Below, one piece after another: positions 63,933 through 64,000 of a DNA stretch of 64,000 nt. The notes beneath the pieces were generated by a model. The model made no database searches. It saw only the letters and a program-made list of their open reading frames with translations, and was not told the origin of the DNA. The stretch covers positions 248,001-312,000 of the forward strand of contig NZ_CP016359.1 in NCBI RefSeq assembly GCF_001951155.1. Reading direction: 5' to 3'. This stretch comes from Christiangramia flava JLT2011. Its GTDB lineage: Bacteria; Bacteroidota; Bacteroidia; Flavobacteriales; Flavobacteriaceae. Numbering within the stretch: position 1 is the first letter of the stretch; each line of letters starts with the position of its first letter. Position numbers and translations under genes: made by a program.

Positions 63933-64000
63933 TTTTGATCAATTAGTTAGTGGTGTTTGAATGAATAAAACTAAGCCTTTTTAAGGCATTTAGAAACAGA

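Noticed and set aside
1..64000. CRISPR array, tRNA, rRNA, transposase or integrase
   Set aside because: No regularly spaced repeats, cloverleaf-like segments, or transposase/integrase proteins were recognised by reading. A covariance-model and IS search could still find something small.

Overview
The window reads as a chromosomal segment of a marine-type member of the Flavobacteriaceae (Bacteroidetes), possibly close to Gramella/Christiangramia or Salegentibacter. This is an inference. It rests on Bacteroidetes-type -7 promoter boxes (TAnnTTTG), the near absence of Shine-Dalgarno sequences, frequent TTG/GTG starts, three LytS/LytTR two-component pairs, a B12-dependent class II ribonucleotide reductase, a LolA-LptF/G pair, and many Sec lipoproteins. 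I see no rRNA, tRNA, CRISPR array, insertion sequence, phage or integrase. Most of the window is core chromosome with a few accessory patches.

Region 1 (1-7.3 kb): the tail of a probable alpha-amylase, nrdJ, and a leftward set made of a NUDIX-family regulator, a Tat-exported TIM-barrel isomerase and a secreted GH5-like glycosidase. Region 2 (7.3-17.2 kb): a galactose locus. galK-galT and a LacI-type regulator run rightward. X-Pro peptidase, DUF885 lipoprotein, galM and an SGLT-type sodium/sugar symporter run leftward and converge on the LacI gene. The convergence point carries a 238-bp-period tandem duplication that copied the tails of both genes. Region 3 (17.2-21.5 kb): tilS, pabB, an FMN reductase and a GalM-like epimerase. 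Region 4 (21.5-27.7 kb): two LytS/LytTR pairs surrounding a dioxygenase-fold lipoprotein and a lone ExbB/MotA-like membrane protein, then an AT-rich orphan gene.

Region 5 (27.7-35.1 kb): lpdA, an Lrp regulator divergent from a methionine gamma-lyase-like enzyme, nhaC, a compact peroxiredoxin-thioredoxin-DUF6952 antioxidant operon, then tpx-dgkA. Region 6 (35.2-41.6 kb): ftsK, lolA, lptF/G-type permease, ribB with a decayed RibA half, and a nitroreductase. Region 7 (41.6-51.6 kb): SanA-like protein, holin-like membrane protein, HAD phosphatase, L,D-transpeptidase lipoprotein, NhaP-type antiporter, hemolysin III family protein, serine hydrolase and a third LytTR pair.

Region 8 (51.7-64 kb): a small secreted protein, an amino-acid permease coupled to a short-chain fatty-acid transporter, a 51-residue membrane protein antisense to the transporter tail, a two-repeat DUF7282-like lipoprotein, a secreted nuclease with two beta-rich repeats, a Gfo/Idh/MocA oxidoreductase, and a serB-serA fusion in an apparent operon with gapN.

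I did not find a clearly new defence or mobile system. The strongest unusual observations are the tail-duplicating tandem repeat, the serB-serA-gapN operon, the peroxiredoxin-thioredoxin-DUF6952 operon, the decayed RibA domain, and the double-regulator galactose locus.
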